A stretch of DNA of 64,000 nucleotides from positions 186,001-250,000 of the forward strand of contig NADL03000695.1 in assembly GCA_002205965.3 (NCBI GenBank). Reading direction: 5' to 3'. A model generated the notes under the pieces. That model was given only the letters and a program-made list of their open reading frames with translations, was not told the origin of the DNA and did not search any database. The translations under genes and the position numbers were made by a program. Shown here one piece after another: positions 11,353 through 21,799 of the stretch; the first letter of the stretch is position 1, and each line of letters opens with the position of its first letter. The DNA is from Kappaphycus alvarezii (taxonomy: Eukaryota > Rhodophyta > Florideophyceae > Gigartinales > Solieriaceae).

Positions 11353-12486
11353 TGTACAAGTCTTTACTACTAGTTTGTTTTTTTGTTTTTCTTTTCTTTC
11401 TCTATATTTTTTTTCTTCTTTTTTTGTTTTTCTTTTGTTTTTTTGTCTAACTAGGGGGTCTGAACCCAGCCCCCGGTGAGACTCTCCGGGTGAGTCGCGT
11501 TTTCTTGAGTTGACTGACTCTTCCTGCGCGAACTCAGGTGGAGCGTAGCGCACCGACACTAATGTGAAGGATCGCTTAGAGTACGGACTCTCGGCCCTGG
11601 TTAGACACTCCAGGTGTGATGCGAATTTCAGCCACCACTACCTATCTCCACGCAAAATGAGACAGGTGCAAATGATCTCTACGAGAGCTTCCTCCGAAAG
11701 ATTACTAAGTCCAAGACTTTTCTTCTTTTAAAGTCGGTCTGGCCTCTTACGAAAGTTGCTCAGTGCTTCTAAGCTAGTATTCGTAAACCGTGTCAGATCG
11801 CCCGTTCGCTTTCCACCAGATCTTTCAATCAACACCGTTATCCGCCGAGCAAGCTCGACCGGTGGGGGCAGCACGTCAACGAGGTCAAATTACTTCAAGT
11901 TGCCTCCGTTGCTTAGGACTGTTTTTAGTCTGTCGACTTTGTTCCTTTGCTCGGCACTCCAGCCTCGAGCAAGCCCACGTATATTTCACGTGCCCGCTTT
12001 GGCACTAGTTTTTATAGTTTCCGGACAGGGAAGTTTAAAGTCCAGGAGACTCTTATTTAGAGTCTGTCGACTGTAGTTTATAGTCCGGGGACTCTTTTTA
12101 GAGTCTGTCGACTGTAAAATAGAATGTGGTAGACTTGTGTGGTGAGGTTAGTGAGATGTGGGGAAGGCAGGGAAAGGTGGTGGTTGTTGAGTGATGGAAG
12201 TCGTGGGGGAAGGCTGACTCAGGCGATGCTACCATGTAGAAGTTTTTTGGGAAGGGTAAGTTTTGTTAGCTCGAGTCCCACAGAGGGGACTGAGTCTCCT
12301 TTATATACTGGTGAAACATAGGTAAATGCAATGGGATACTGTAGCCTCTATTTAGGAGAGTGATGCACATTGACTCTCGATGATTCAGTACAGTATCCTG
12401 ATAATTAAAATGCATCCCAGGATAATAATGCAACCCAGGAGAGGATTCGTTCTTTCGCTTTGTACTGTAATAATTATATTGTGACA
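11353..12486 (-). repeat. copia-1 LTR, copy 3 (right, 5' LTR of right element)
   Basis: Homologous over its whole length to LTRs 1 and 2 but with more substitutions, so it is the most diverged of the three. It ends ATATTGTGACA at 12486 and is followed directly by copia-2 LTR sequence (ATGTGCTG). The inverted repeat next to the TATA box has lost one base here (12274-12295). The TATA box (12299-12307, minus) is kept. Confidence 0.88.
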
Positions 12487-12531
12487 ATGTGCTGAACACG
12501 GTACAGTACCTGTCATGCACATTTTGATAGT
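12487..12531 (+). repeat. copia-2 5' LTR, fragment 1
   Basis: ATGTGCTG...CATGCACATTTTGATAGT aligns with the 3' LTR at 21119-21164. The left cut is the end of copia-1 LTR 3. The right cut is one copy of a 10-bp direct repeat, TTTTGATAGT (12522-12531), whose partner is at 15127-15136. Confidence 0.8.
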
Positions 12532-12942
12532 TTCAATTTGATCGGCTTGCGGCTATCCCAATTTCTACCCTAAGAGGGTGGCATCCGGATGCCTACTCAG
12601 TGCTTAATACCCATTCCCCGAAATAATGCTAGGACCAAGCCATGAATGTGAGCCCCAGTTACAACGGAACGCTACTGGGTAGGGATGTCATTCGAGAACA
12701 ATTGAGCTGCCAATAGAAACTAAACGAACACCGATAATAAACACTTGTCTTGCATCTACGCTACATCATTACCCCCTTTTCTGGTCCTGTTATTATTTCG
12801 GACGAAACATTCTTAGGACCAACTCTGAAAACCAACTTCAGCGCCAAGACTACATTATTATCATTCAATATAAAACGGACTTTCTTCTTTCCGAAATGCC
12901 TAGGAGCAAAATATAAACAAAAAACAACAAAGACAGCCATCA

Positions 12943-14169
12943 ATGGGCCGAGGAAACCCATTGATAGGACAACAAAATGAAACGATTCTCGTTTTATTTC
13001 ATCAGCTGACACCAGAAAAAATTGCTGAGATCATCAAGCGCTCCAAAACGGCTGTGCATAAATTTATTGTGTCTAAAACAATGCCGAAAAAGAAAAAAAG
13101 CCAGGACCTCGAAAAAAAATCATCAAGTACTCAACCATGGGTGCTTTTTAGGCACGATACAACCGGCAATTACACTGCTCGCGTGTTGGCTGTGAACCCT
13201 GTGCTGTCACTGAAAAACAAAAGTGCAGGGGAGCATGGGCTGTTTTGGAGGTTGCCGTTTGGAAAGCGCATATGCGCCTCATCTCAAACTCAACGTGAAA
13301 CGGGCTTATGATTGACTACTGCAAATGTTCATATGAAACGTTGTGCGTACAAGTGTTGTGGCTCTAGTGGGATGTTCTGGCGTACACGTGTGTAGCTAGT
13401 ACATATGGCTATGCTGTACAGTACGGCTGTGCAGTACAGAGTGGACAGGTATGTACAAGGACATACAGTACAGGTTGATGGGTGTTGATGCACTATGGTG
13501 ATGAGTCAAGTACAGTGGTGATAGTTGCGTGTATACATGTCTTTGCATGTGTAAAAGATGTGTTGTGAATTTGGGACGTGTAGTTATTGTGTGGTTATGT
13601 GCAGTTGGTGAGTTAGTGCATACACATGATGACGTAATGTAGTGTTGTGCACTGTTGTGCACTGTTAGTTGTAAGCTGGCATGAGTCTGTGCCAGTGTTA
13701 CTATGTCATGTCTTATGATGATTGGTAGTATTGAGTGTCCCGCTCATATGGCTAGGGTTTAGTTAGAGTAAGAGTTGAGTGCGAGTGTGGCGAAATAGTT
13801 CTATATAAGTTGCGACTTGAGCACCTCCAAGTAAAATCTGGCCAGAGCTGGCGAACTTCCTTTCATTCCCCCCACCTTCCTTATCCAACCTTCCCTTTCA
13901 GCTTCAACCTCTATCATCGCGAACTGAAAACAAATCTGAATTTTTCAATTCCAGTACGAATGGTACAGCTAATACTATCAGGAAGTGGTTATATGAGCTA
14001 CAAGAAAAAGAAAACTGTCCCACAATGACAGGTGACCATAAAGAGGCACGTGTTTAATGGACAAAAAATGACGTCACTTGGTCTCTTTCTGATTGGAAGG
14101 ATGTAATATTTACAAATGAGAGGAAGTTTAGTCTGGATGGGCCAGATGGATTTGCCTATTATTGGCAAT
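12943..14169 (+). pseudogene. Tc1/mariner transposase remnant (Tc1-A)
   Basis: The N-terminal part opens at the ATG at 12943 (MGRGNPLIGQQNE) and contains a helix-turn-helix stretch, LTPEKIAEIIKRSKTAVHKF (about residues 22-41), the DNA-binding half of Tc1-type transposases. The reading frame ends at 13311. After about 600 bp of unrelated sequence the catalytic half resumes near 14030 with WKDVIF, TNERKFSLDGPDGFAYYW, then a stop. In the family this region is usually ...SDEKKF..DGPDG, so the first catalytic Asp appears as Asn. The remaining catalytic residues are absent. Dead copy. Confidence 0.8.
13320..13920. other. ~600 bp unassigned segment inside the Tc1-A transposase
   Basis: Separates the two transposase halves. 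It contains runs of GTACAG/CTGTAC motifs (13410-13475), a repeated TTGTGCACTGTTGTGCACTG, a plus-strand TATATAAG (13802-13809) and a pyrimidine-rich tail (13855-13915). A solo LTR or other promoter-bearing insertion would fit, but I could not fix its ends or find a target duplication. Confidence 0.35.
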
Positions 14170-14560
14170 AAAATACGCATTTTTTTCTTGGTCCTATTTT
14201 TAGTTCGTCCGAAATCACGGTCCTAATTATTTTCAATCCTTTACTCTCTTTGTACTGGACAATTTAAATTAATTTGATAACATGTTACTAATTCACGTAC
14301 TTATTTTGCATGACAGAAGAGCTTTTTGTATATACTGTACACTACTTGGAACTACAGTATGAAATTGTGTTGGTCCTAATAATACTTCGCGGAAAGTACA
14401 TCGCCCGGGTGTCGCTGTGAGTGTTGATCGGCTTGTGTTCGGTGATCTTCATACTACATACTCGGTGCGTCGTCGTCGCAATATTTTCTACTCTTAATTT
14501 GCCCTTATTTTGGCTAAATTCGGGCCTAATTTTGGTCTGTATTTAATGGCCCATTTTCGA

Positions 14561-14984
14561 TCAATTTTTAGGATCGGGCGGCATTGCACACGCTAGATAG
14601 TCAATGAAGTAAAGTTTCTTCTGAGTGAGGCACCGAGCACTCGATACCACACTCATCCGTCCATACACATAAGGATAATCACTGTCAAGTAGAATAGAGG
14701 GTGAAAAGGCAGCATAGAAGTCGGAATTAAACCAGCGCTTTGGTAGTCTTCGTTCGCTGAGTGTGCTCCGCCAAGCCCTTCTTTGCCACACACACAAGCT
14801 ATCCGTCATCGACGAGTATTTTGCCCCGCGACAGCTTGTGATCTCGCGTATTAGTCGGGGTTCTACAGTGAGGTTTCAACGATAGTGAGGTTTCAACGAC
14901 AGTGAGGGCGGTGGACTCATGGAAAGGTCCCAGCAGTGACCTCTCGAGGGCACGCTGCAACTGCTGTAATGTCCAACGCAGCAT
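14561..14984 (-). other. Unrecognised minus-strand ORFs in the composite insertion
   Basis: Two overlapping open stretches (14561-14809, 82 codons; 14799-14984, 61 codons). I do not recognise either translation. They lie in the outer part of the 2.6 kb block, away from Tc1-A, so if real they could belong to whatever carried Tc1-A in. Chance ORFs are as likely. Confidence 0.15.
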
Positions 14985-15126
14985 TTTTGATGGCTGGTCT
15001 TGAGCGGCTACTTAAGAGAAGGTTAAAGTGTAGATATCAGTACGAATATCAGCTATCTGATGGAACATACAGGGACACAGCCACACACATCTTTCAAATA
15101 TTAAAAAACCCAAACTTTTTCTCCCT

Positions 15127-15237
15127 TTTTGATAGTGCAAGTTGTACGTTAAATTTTCTCTGCTTGTATTTTATTACCTTTCGCATTTCCATTGGTAAGT
15201 AATCGGTGCTTCACACCTGGGGCAGCTCACGGCGTTA
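15127..15237 (+). repeat. copia-2 5' LTR, fragment 2
   Basis: From TTTTGATAGTGCAAGTTG to the CGGCGTTA site. Aligns with 3' LTR 21150-21257 with moderate divergence, including the shared block AATCGGTG.TTCACACCT. It ends where the 510 bp insertion begins. Confidence 0.75.
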
Positions 15238-15747
15238 CGAAGTGTGAGATCTCGCGGACTTAATCGCGGGTGCCCCAAGAAAAGGAAAGAAACAAGTAAG
15301 ATAGAAAGGGTAGAGAAAGGAAAGTTGAAAGAAAATGAGGACTATAGTTGGCCTAACCGGCCGTATGTCTCCTCTCCGCTCCATACGCGTATCTTGGGTC
15401 CCAGTGCCACAGCGGGCTGCCTTTCTTAGATCTACTCCTAGCGGATTGTATTGCACCATCACACTCGGCGTCGTCACTGTTCGGCGACGACGGATGACTA
15501 TCGCCCACATCATCCGTATCGTGCTATGATTGGCCTATGACAAATACACGTATGCAACGGAAGCGTATGCCAGCTCTGATAACGTAAGTTCTGCTGAGGC
15601 ATTCAACGCATATACTGCCAGCCTAGGATGTGATCTCCGATTTTCATCCTGAGCAGACTCCCATCACTCGGGATGGAATCTGCAGCTCTGCTAAGCTATT
15701 GTACGGATTCCAGTTTTCCAGTCCAATTCTGCTCAGACGAGCGCAGG
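15238..15747. mobile_element. ~510 bp insertion in the copia-2 5' LTR
   Basis: Absent from the 3' LTR. GCGTTA is present on both sides (15232-15237 and 15748-15753), consistent with a 6-bp target duplication. The inside is not repeated elsewhere in the window. It contains a minus-strand 92-codon open stretch (15235-15513) I do not recognise. Ends are not TG/CA, so a solo LTR is not demonstrated. Confidence 0.5.
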
Positions 15748-15970
15748 GCGTTATACCAGCGAGGTTGTGAGCACGCTGAGTGGATGAGTATAAACACCTT
15801 ATGACCCATCTCGTCTAGCTGAAGTGAGGGGTAAGTGAGTTCAGAGAAGATTTAGTGTCAGGTTTCATTTATGTTGCTACGCGCTCGGACGTCAAGTAGC
15901 CGCATTCAGTAAAATCACTACCAGACGGAAGTGGGATGAAATTACTTCCTCTGAACAGTGTAGTTTCACA
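15748..15970 (+). repeat. copia-2 5' LTR, fragment 3
   Basis: GCGTTATACCAGCG...GTAGTTTCACA aligns with 21258-21476, including GTGGATGAGTATAAA, CGGACGTC.AGTAGCCGC and the shared end GTAGTTTCACA. GAGTATAAAC (about 15786) may be the TATA element. The sequence after 15970 differs from that after the 3' LTR, which fixes the LTR end. Confidence 0.82.
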
Positions 15971-16240
15971 TTCGCGAATCCGAAACACAGTTCTCTCTCT
16001 TCAATCTTTCGTATTTTCTCTTCGCGTCCCTTCCAAAGTTAATTCCCGTCTAGAACCAGCAGTGGCACCGTTTTAACAGGGCTCCAATCATTACAAAACT
16101 CGCTGTAAACCACCTAAAAACGTTCCCCTTATTTTCATTTCTTCCCTACACTTAAAGTCCTGTTTGCTTTGTCAAAATTGGTAGAGTAGCAAGTGGTGCC
16201 AATTTTGGTGCTTTATACCTAAGAAAACTCTTACTACTAG

Positions 16241-17690
16241 ATGTCTACGTCGCCGACGGAAGTCCAAGGAGTCGCAGGGCAAGAGGAAAGTGGCACAACT
16301 GGTTCCAGTGAGGCTACGTCCCTACCGAACATCAACGATGTCAGGTTCTCCTCTATGTCACCAGCGCTGAGTGGATTCATTACTGCAGTATGCATCTGGC
16401 AGTTAGAAAAAGATTTTTTTGGTACTGGTATGGTCAAATAAATCACTGAGTTCTTTTTCCCGGCCGCTTTCTTCTCATCCGATCTAGGTACCATTCCCAC
16501 CATTCGCTCTGAGCTAAGGAACCTGTTGGATAAGCTTGGTGCCAACTTTTTCCTGCCCTCATAACGTAGGATTCTCATGACCCAAACGACGAATTTGTAC
16601 GAAGTAGAAGACGATGACAACGCTGCTGTTGAGTTTGTTCGCAATACTATCGCTACTGTCCTCCGTAGGCCTTAGCAAGAGGGTGAATCTGCTTCGTCCA
16701 GTCCAAGTGTACTGTTGTCTACCCCGCAAGTGAATAGTTTCTCGTCTGAGAAGGTTGCCCACAATTTGGCTATGCTTTTTCGCGATAGGGACATGAAGTT
16801 TGCCTGCGAGCTTGGGCAGTTTTGGCAAGAGTACGTCGAAGAGTACCGTCAGATGTCACGTGACTACAATCTTAACCAGGAACAAAAGTTGCACTACTTC
16901 CACAAATTTCTCTAAAACGACGCCAAGGGCTACTACTTGGAGTTGTAATTGGTTACGCTACAGCGTTCCAATTGGCTGTAGACATGGAAGATTGTTATTA
17001 TAACTCGCATATTCGCCATTACAAGGTCAAGAATATGCTGAGGTCTCTTCGAATGAGAATGTTCGTAAATGATGGCTTGGACACAACAGAAGCTTTTGGA
17101 AAAGCCTAAGAGGCCACTAAAAAGTTGATAAATCAGGCTCCCAACTCTCACCGTGGTTATGCCCACAAGGTCGACTTCCTTTCTAAAGCTGTAGCTGGTT
17201 ACGACTGGGCTATTGAACCGCTCTCTCGTGTTTCGTCACATAGAATCAACTTTCAACATTTCTACGGTGAACTCGACGTTGCTCCGCAACTCAGCATAGA
17301 TGCCTAAATTGCTATAATGAAGGCATAAATATTCTTTCGTGCCATGAACAGGGCTCCGGGGCGCAATAGAAACGATTACGGAATACTTTTTACCGTTCAA
17401 GGTCGATACAGTAACCAATATTCTTCGAACAATTCTAAAAGGTTTTCTAGCTGCCTTTTTGGTGCCAGGACGATATAGAAGAAGCCCAGGTTCGATCTCA
17501 TCCCTGTTGCTGGATGCTTCAATTGTGATAAGCTCGATCATATGATTAGGGATAGTCCACAACCTCTTAATGTTGCTCGTGTTGCTGCAAACAAGCTTTC
17601 GTACCACGAGAAACGGAATGAACCTGCGACTCATAGGACGCATATGGTCCTAGCTGAACTTTGCATGCAGTTGGATTCTTCAAGTTAAGT
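16241..17690 (+). pseudogene. copia-2 gag remnant
   Basis: The first open frame starts at the ATG at 16241 (MSTSPTEVQGVAG) about 270 bp after the 5' LTR. A capsid-type helical block at 16715-16915 (RDRDMKFACELGQFWQEY, NQEQKLHYFHKF) matches the corresponding block of copia-4 gag in spacing. A nucleocapsid knuckle at about 17519-17560 reads CFNCDKLDHMIRDSP: C-X2-C-X4-H-X4 is kept but the last cysteine is serine. Several stops and frameshifts break it. Not functional as read. Confidence 0.78.
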
Positions 17691-17759
17691 TGCAAATGCA
17701 ACTGAGGATTATGATCCTGATTAAGGAATTTCGAACGGGGACAGTTTACATAGCCTTGT

Positions 17760-20700
17760 TGCGGGTGTCCAAGATTCAAAGATGCTCTTAACTGATGAAA
17801 ATTCGACTTCGACTTCGGACACTGCTGAAGTCATTCTGGCTCGGAAGTTAGCCAACAATGAGGATGGAAAGATGCCCTCCGATGATGCAGGTTCACTCAC
17901 TTCCGTGTTCGAGAGTGATAACGACCTCAATACACCCAGTGCATGGCCGTTAATGAAAACACACCTCCTTCGTTCCATAGTGCTTGTGTTGACACTGGAG
18001 ATCAGCTTTCAGCTATCGGAAAACCTCAAGCTCAGGCTAAATGGGCCGCGAGTAAAATTTCGGAAAGCAACGCTTTCCTTGTATTGGCACCGTCAATGTT
18101 CAGATCTCTCTATCCAACTTCGAGTTCATGGAGTACAATGTCGCCTTGGTTGATGTAGATGTCTCCCACCTTCTTGTATTGTAGTTCTCGGTCAAGTTCC
18201 ATGCGACTGTGGACATTGGAAAGAAGCATCTGTGTGCAGGCAACGGAAATTGGTCTGTCCTAATGGTTCAAAAGATGGGTCATTTTTACATCGAATGACC
18301 TGAATCAGACATCCTACACACGGTCGATGATCTTCGTAAGGTTTATAGACACTTCCACTATCCAGAGTTACAGCTTTTGTACTCTGTGCGATACAGAGCT
18401 AGCACAGAAGACTGTCAACTGGATAACCTCAAGAAGCTTCAGGATATCGAGTCTGTATGTGACGTTTTTAGCGGCTCATAGCGATGCCTGGTCGTTTCAA
18501 CACTAGCATACCGGAGACAGATGACATGTTTAACCGCGCCCTTTGCTCTGACCTCAAGAACATCGGCTGCAAGACTCTTCTGCACTGTGTTGAGAAGGAC
18601 ACGAATTTTGCCGCTGCAGCATTCCTCCCTGGCTGAGGTGCTCAAGATTTTTTGGATACCTACCAGAATATTTGGCCCAGTTGATATGTTGGCCACCCTA
18701 CGAAGTTGCACGCAAAGCAGGTTCTCAATTTACGGCAAGGCTATATTGACACTCGGTGCAAGCTGGCTTCGATTATATTGACACTCTCAAATGTGCAAGG
18801 TCAAAACGCTATCGTTGTCGTTGAATGGTACCGCAAGTACCTAAGGGATACCTATCAAAAGTTGCAGGCTGAGATACAAGGTCTAAGCAAGGAAGAAACT
18901 TTGGAAGCCTCTCTCAAGGTGTTGAACGATACCAGCGGTCCGCGTGGTCTGGTCCCAGCACTACTCGTCTTCGGAGTGATGCCCCGCATATCAGTGACCT
19001 CGATAAATCTGTTTGAAAAATTTCGATATATGGGGGCTGTGGAGAAGTCAAGGCTTGAGCCCGCAAAGTTTATCGCCGAGAAGCGAGTGTCAGGAGCGCC
19101 TTGCAACATTATCCCTTCTGAATTGTTGAAAGAAATTAAGACTGGGATGGAATTCCTCGTCTATCACGAAGAACCTAAGGTATGGGATATTCACTTCTAT
19201 GTGTTGGACGTGTCTGGCAAGGACGTACATGTGAACGTGAATAGAAGAACTGTTAAGTTCCCAATATACAGGGTCAACGAATTTCACCACGGTCAAGCAG
19301 ATCAATATGACCACGCTGAAAATCCCGCGGCCCGTGAATTCCAAGACCATCAAGACCGTAATAATTCTATTATCGACGAGCTGGACCGATTTATGGCTGA
19401 TTTTCTACCAACATAGATGAATTATCACTGGAAATCCATCTGAATTCTCTAGATTCGTCACCGAAGTAATTCAGAAGCATAAAGCTCTCTAAAACTCGAA
19501 GATTTTCGAAGATGAAAGGACTTCAGAAGTTCAAAGTCTCATTTCACGTGTTTTTTCAAGCTATCTATTTTCTCATGCCCGTGATGGTGTTAATGATGCC
19601 AATGGCAGGTTAGAGCTTACCCTCAAGCATCTGGATACAGAGAAAAAGAAATCCAAGGCAAGATATGTCTCTCAAAGACACAAGGGCATGGATAAGGTAT
19701 CTTCGTTCGTATTGCGCCAAGTTTACATCATAGCGCGGTCCTAGTTCTCGCTTCTTTTTGGTGCAATCAAAGACTATTGTCTATTCAGATGCGATCTAAG
19801 CCAAGCATACTTGCGAAGTGACTTCTACATGAGCCGTGACATCTTCCTAGATCCCAAGGACTCAGATCTCAAGTAATTCAAGTTGCCTAAGGAACAATAG
19901 TTCAAGGTTCGGAGGGCCCTATACAACTTTCTTGCGATTCGGTTGATTACTACCTCGACACAGTGCAGAGGTACTTCAAGGAGGACTTGCGGATGGTATC
20001 GATGACCGGGAAACAGTCCCTGTTCGCAAGCCAAGCCCCTGATGCTGATGAATTTCAAGGCCTAATTGGTCTCTATGTGGGATATATGCTGGGTGCACGC
20101 AGTGAAGACTTCCAAGCTCTGGCTGATACAATTCTTGATATCTTCGAGGTCATGCAGAAGAAATTGGACGCCATCAACTTCGTTAGCATCGTATTTCGTG
20201 GAACTTCTGAAAGACTCAAAACTCTGTACCAGAAGCTCTTCGTCAACATGATTACTTTCCTGCCAGAGTATGCATCGTTCCAGGTGTTCCGCGGCTTCCG
20301 TGCTTCGGTTGCTTGGGTTGCTTACTCCCGTCCGGATATCATCTGTGCTGTCAACAAGTCTTCAAAAGTCACTAATTCCTCGTTCTGTTCAAGTGACATT
20401 GAGAACATGAACCACTCTATTCGTTTCCTCAAGGCCAATGATTTCTTTCACAAGTACGTTCATCTGTATGAGAAGCAACTCCACTTGCGTTTCTGCTCGG
20501 ATGCTTCGTTTCGCACGAATACAAACTTGTTCTCCCAAATTTGTTTTTTCGTGCTGCTGTGTGACAAGAGTGTAAACTTTAGTTTACTAGACCACAAAAT
20601 TTGTAAGGCGAACTGTGTTGTTCGCTCCATCCTCAGTGGACAAGTATACGCGATGTCTGAAGCGTTTGATGCTGAATTCATGCCCCGTCATGACCTCGAA

Positions 20701-20964
20701 GATATCTACGGTTTCAAGGTTACGCTTCACATGGTCACCTACTCCTGGAAGCTGTTAGACGTTGTCATCAAGGGTTCTTCTACCTCGGAGCGCCGTTTGA
20801 GGATAGATTTCTTTGCACTTCGTGAGTGGTACATACGATTCGAGATCGATCAACTTGTAATTGTGCGTGGTAACGTGAAAATTGCCGACGCCTTGGCTAA
20901 GACTACTCCGAACATATGGCTGGACGCGCTCCCTTCTACTGATTGTGATGATACAGAGGTCTAA
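17760..20964 (+). pseudogene. copia-2 pol remnant (PR-INT-RT-RNH)
   Basis: In order: a protease box, VDTGDQLSAIGKPQAQ (about 17990), with DTG kept; a pre-integrase zinc region with H.H and later cysteines (18330-18470); and integrase around 18570-18990. There the first acidic position reads HCVEKDT (Glu for the usual Asp), the second appears as LHAKQV (Lys for Asp), and the third Glu is kept in VVVEWYRKYLR. A 236-codon frame (18706-19416) covers the integrase C-terminus and linker. RT starts near 19780 with CDLSQAYL. A 333-codon frame (19963-20964) covers RT from its catalytic box, which reads YVGY (20074-20085), through SRPDIICAVN to the RNase H end (IADALAKT). The long frame is intact but the RT box is not catalytic as read. 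Confidence 0.85.
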
Positions 20965-21081
20965 AAATTGGTTCAGCGTCGGCTATTCGATTAAAGTGAT
21001 GCTATACACCTTTTTTCGTTTGTTTTTCTTTTGCTTTCGAGTGATCTAGATATCTCCGCTCACGTTTTATAGTGGAGGGAG

Positions 21082-21476
21082 TGTGGAAATTGAATATTAT
21101 TCACCAGTTTTTTATGTGATGTGCTGCGAACAGTAGTTGTCATGCACATTTTGAGAGTACAAGTTGTAGATTACACTTTCTCTACTTGTAGTTTAATGCT
21201 TTTTGAATGTGCATGGGTGCGCAATCGGTGTTTCACACCTAGGGAAGCTCGCGGCGTTATCCAGAGAAAGTTGCGCGCACTTCGAGTGGATGAGTATAAA
21301 TACCTTGTGACCTACCCCGACTAGCGGGTGTGTGGGGTTAGTGAGTTAAGGGAAGAATTAATGTCATGTTTCATTTACGTTGCTACGCACTCGGACGTCG
21401 AGTAGCCGCATTCAGTAAAATACCTACCGGACGTCAGTGGGATGACATTAATTCCTTTGAATGCTGTAGTTTCACA
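21082..21476 (+). repeat. copia-2 3' LTR
   Basis: 395 bp, starting TGTGGAAATTGAATATTATT directly after a purine-rich tract and ending GTAGTTTCACA. Complete and uninterrupted, so it is the reference for the three-way split 5' LTR. GAGTATAAATACC (21292-21304) is a plausible TATA element. Followed at once by copia-3 LTR sequence. Confidence 0.87.
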
Positions 21477-21659
21477 TACCGCAGTTATTGATAGCCCTGA
21501 TATTCGTGGGATATGGGACACCTGTCCTATGAGGGCGGCCACCAACGTGTTACTGTAGAGTACAGTGGTCGGACGGAGTGTGACCATTGAGGTTCAATAA
21601 GATCGAGACGCTGAGGATCGACGGAAGAGAGCACGGAGGCACGCCACCGATCCGTTTCA
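21477..21659 (+). repeat. copia-3 5' LTR, distal fragment
   Basis: TTATTGATAGCCCTGATAT.CGTGGGAT... aligns with 26696-26873, including CTTACTGTAGAGT.CA.TGGTCGGACGGAGTGTGACC and GAGGTTCAATAA. It ends GTTTCA at 21659, where the primer-binding site starts. Confidence 0.85.
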
Positions 21660-21677
21660 TGGTAGCATCGCACGGGT
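21660..21677 (+). promoter_or_regulatory. copia-3 primer-binding site, initiator-Met tRNA type
   Basis: TGGTAGCATCGCACGGG directly abuts the 5' LTR end. Its first bases equal the TGGTAGC that is complementary to the 3' end of initiator-Met tRNAs used by many Ty1/copia elements. The match past the first seven bases could not be tested without the host tRNA. Confidence 0.6.
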
Positions 21678-21799
21678 TACACTGCTGAACGACAAAAAAA
21701 AGCAGACCTAGCACCTTAAAACCGTCTCCGCAAATCATTTCCAATGACAGGCACTCGCTTTTCAAGCTTCTGCGCCTTACTGGGACAAGAGAATTCATT

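Larger units (their letters stand above)
1..12486 (-). mobile_element. Tandem array of two copia-1 LTR retrotransposons sharing one LTR
   Basis: The sequence repeats with a period of about 5.7 kb: 1-5680 matches 5733-11352, and a third LTR follows to 12486. The order on the minus strand is LTR, gag-pol, LTR, gag-pol, LTR, so the middle LTR serves both copies. Each LTR ends on the plus strand in ATTGTGACA-like sequence, so it starts TGTCACAAT on the coding strand. In the two upstream copies it is preceded by a G-rich polypurine stretch (coding strand CCGAGGGGGCG). The right flank (from 12487, ATGTGCTG) is copia-2 LTR sequence, so the array landed in that LTR. The left end lies outside the window. 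This layout is what unequal recombination between LTRs produces; that mechanism is inference. Confidence 0.9.
12614..14394 (+). mobile_element. Tc1-A: decayed Tc1/mariner-like transposon with doubled inverted repeats
   Basis: Outer inverted repeats: CCGAAATAATGCTAGGACCAA (about 12618-12638, given in parts) against TTGGTCCTAATAATACTTCG (14370-14389). A second, inner pair carries TTCGGACGAA and TAGGACCAA at 12783-12822, mirrored at 14189-14230. The pairs face inward and bracket the transposase remnant. Subterminal repeats of this kind occur in some Tc1 relatives as transposase binding sites; that role is inferred here. Confidence 0.7.
12532..15126. mobile_element. 2.6 kb composite insertion flanked by a 10-bp direct repeat
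   Basis: TTTTGATAGT occurs at 12522-12531 and again at 15127-15136, and the copia-2 LTR reads through cleanly if the DNA between is removed. The block holds the Tc1-A transposon (12614-14394) plus outer segments 12532-12613 and 14395-15126, in which I recognise no gene. A 9-11 bp target duplication is typical of Mutator-like elements, but I see no matching terminal inverted repeats at the block ends, so the class is open. A 12-bp string TTGATCGGCTTG occurs on both sides of Tc1-A (12538-12549, 14424-14435). Confidence 0.65.
12487..21476 (+). mobile_element. copia-2 LTR retrotransposon, 5' LTR split by three insertions
   Basis: Plus-strand copia. The 3' LTR is 21082-21476. The 5' LTR is in pieces: 12487-12531, about 15127-15237 and 15748-15970, each colinear with the 3' LTR (21119-21164, 21150-21250, 21258-21476). 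Its first ~37 bp lie to the left of the copia-1 array, outside the window. The internal region is 15971-21081 with gag then pol. A polypurine stretch (AGTGGAGGGAG, 21071-21081) precedes the 3' LTR. The element itself sits inside the 5' LTR of copia-3. Confidence 0.85.
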
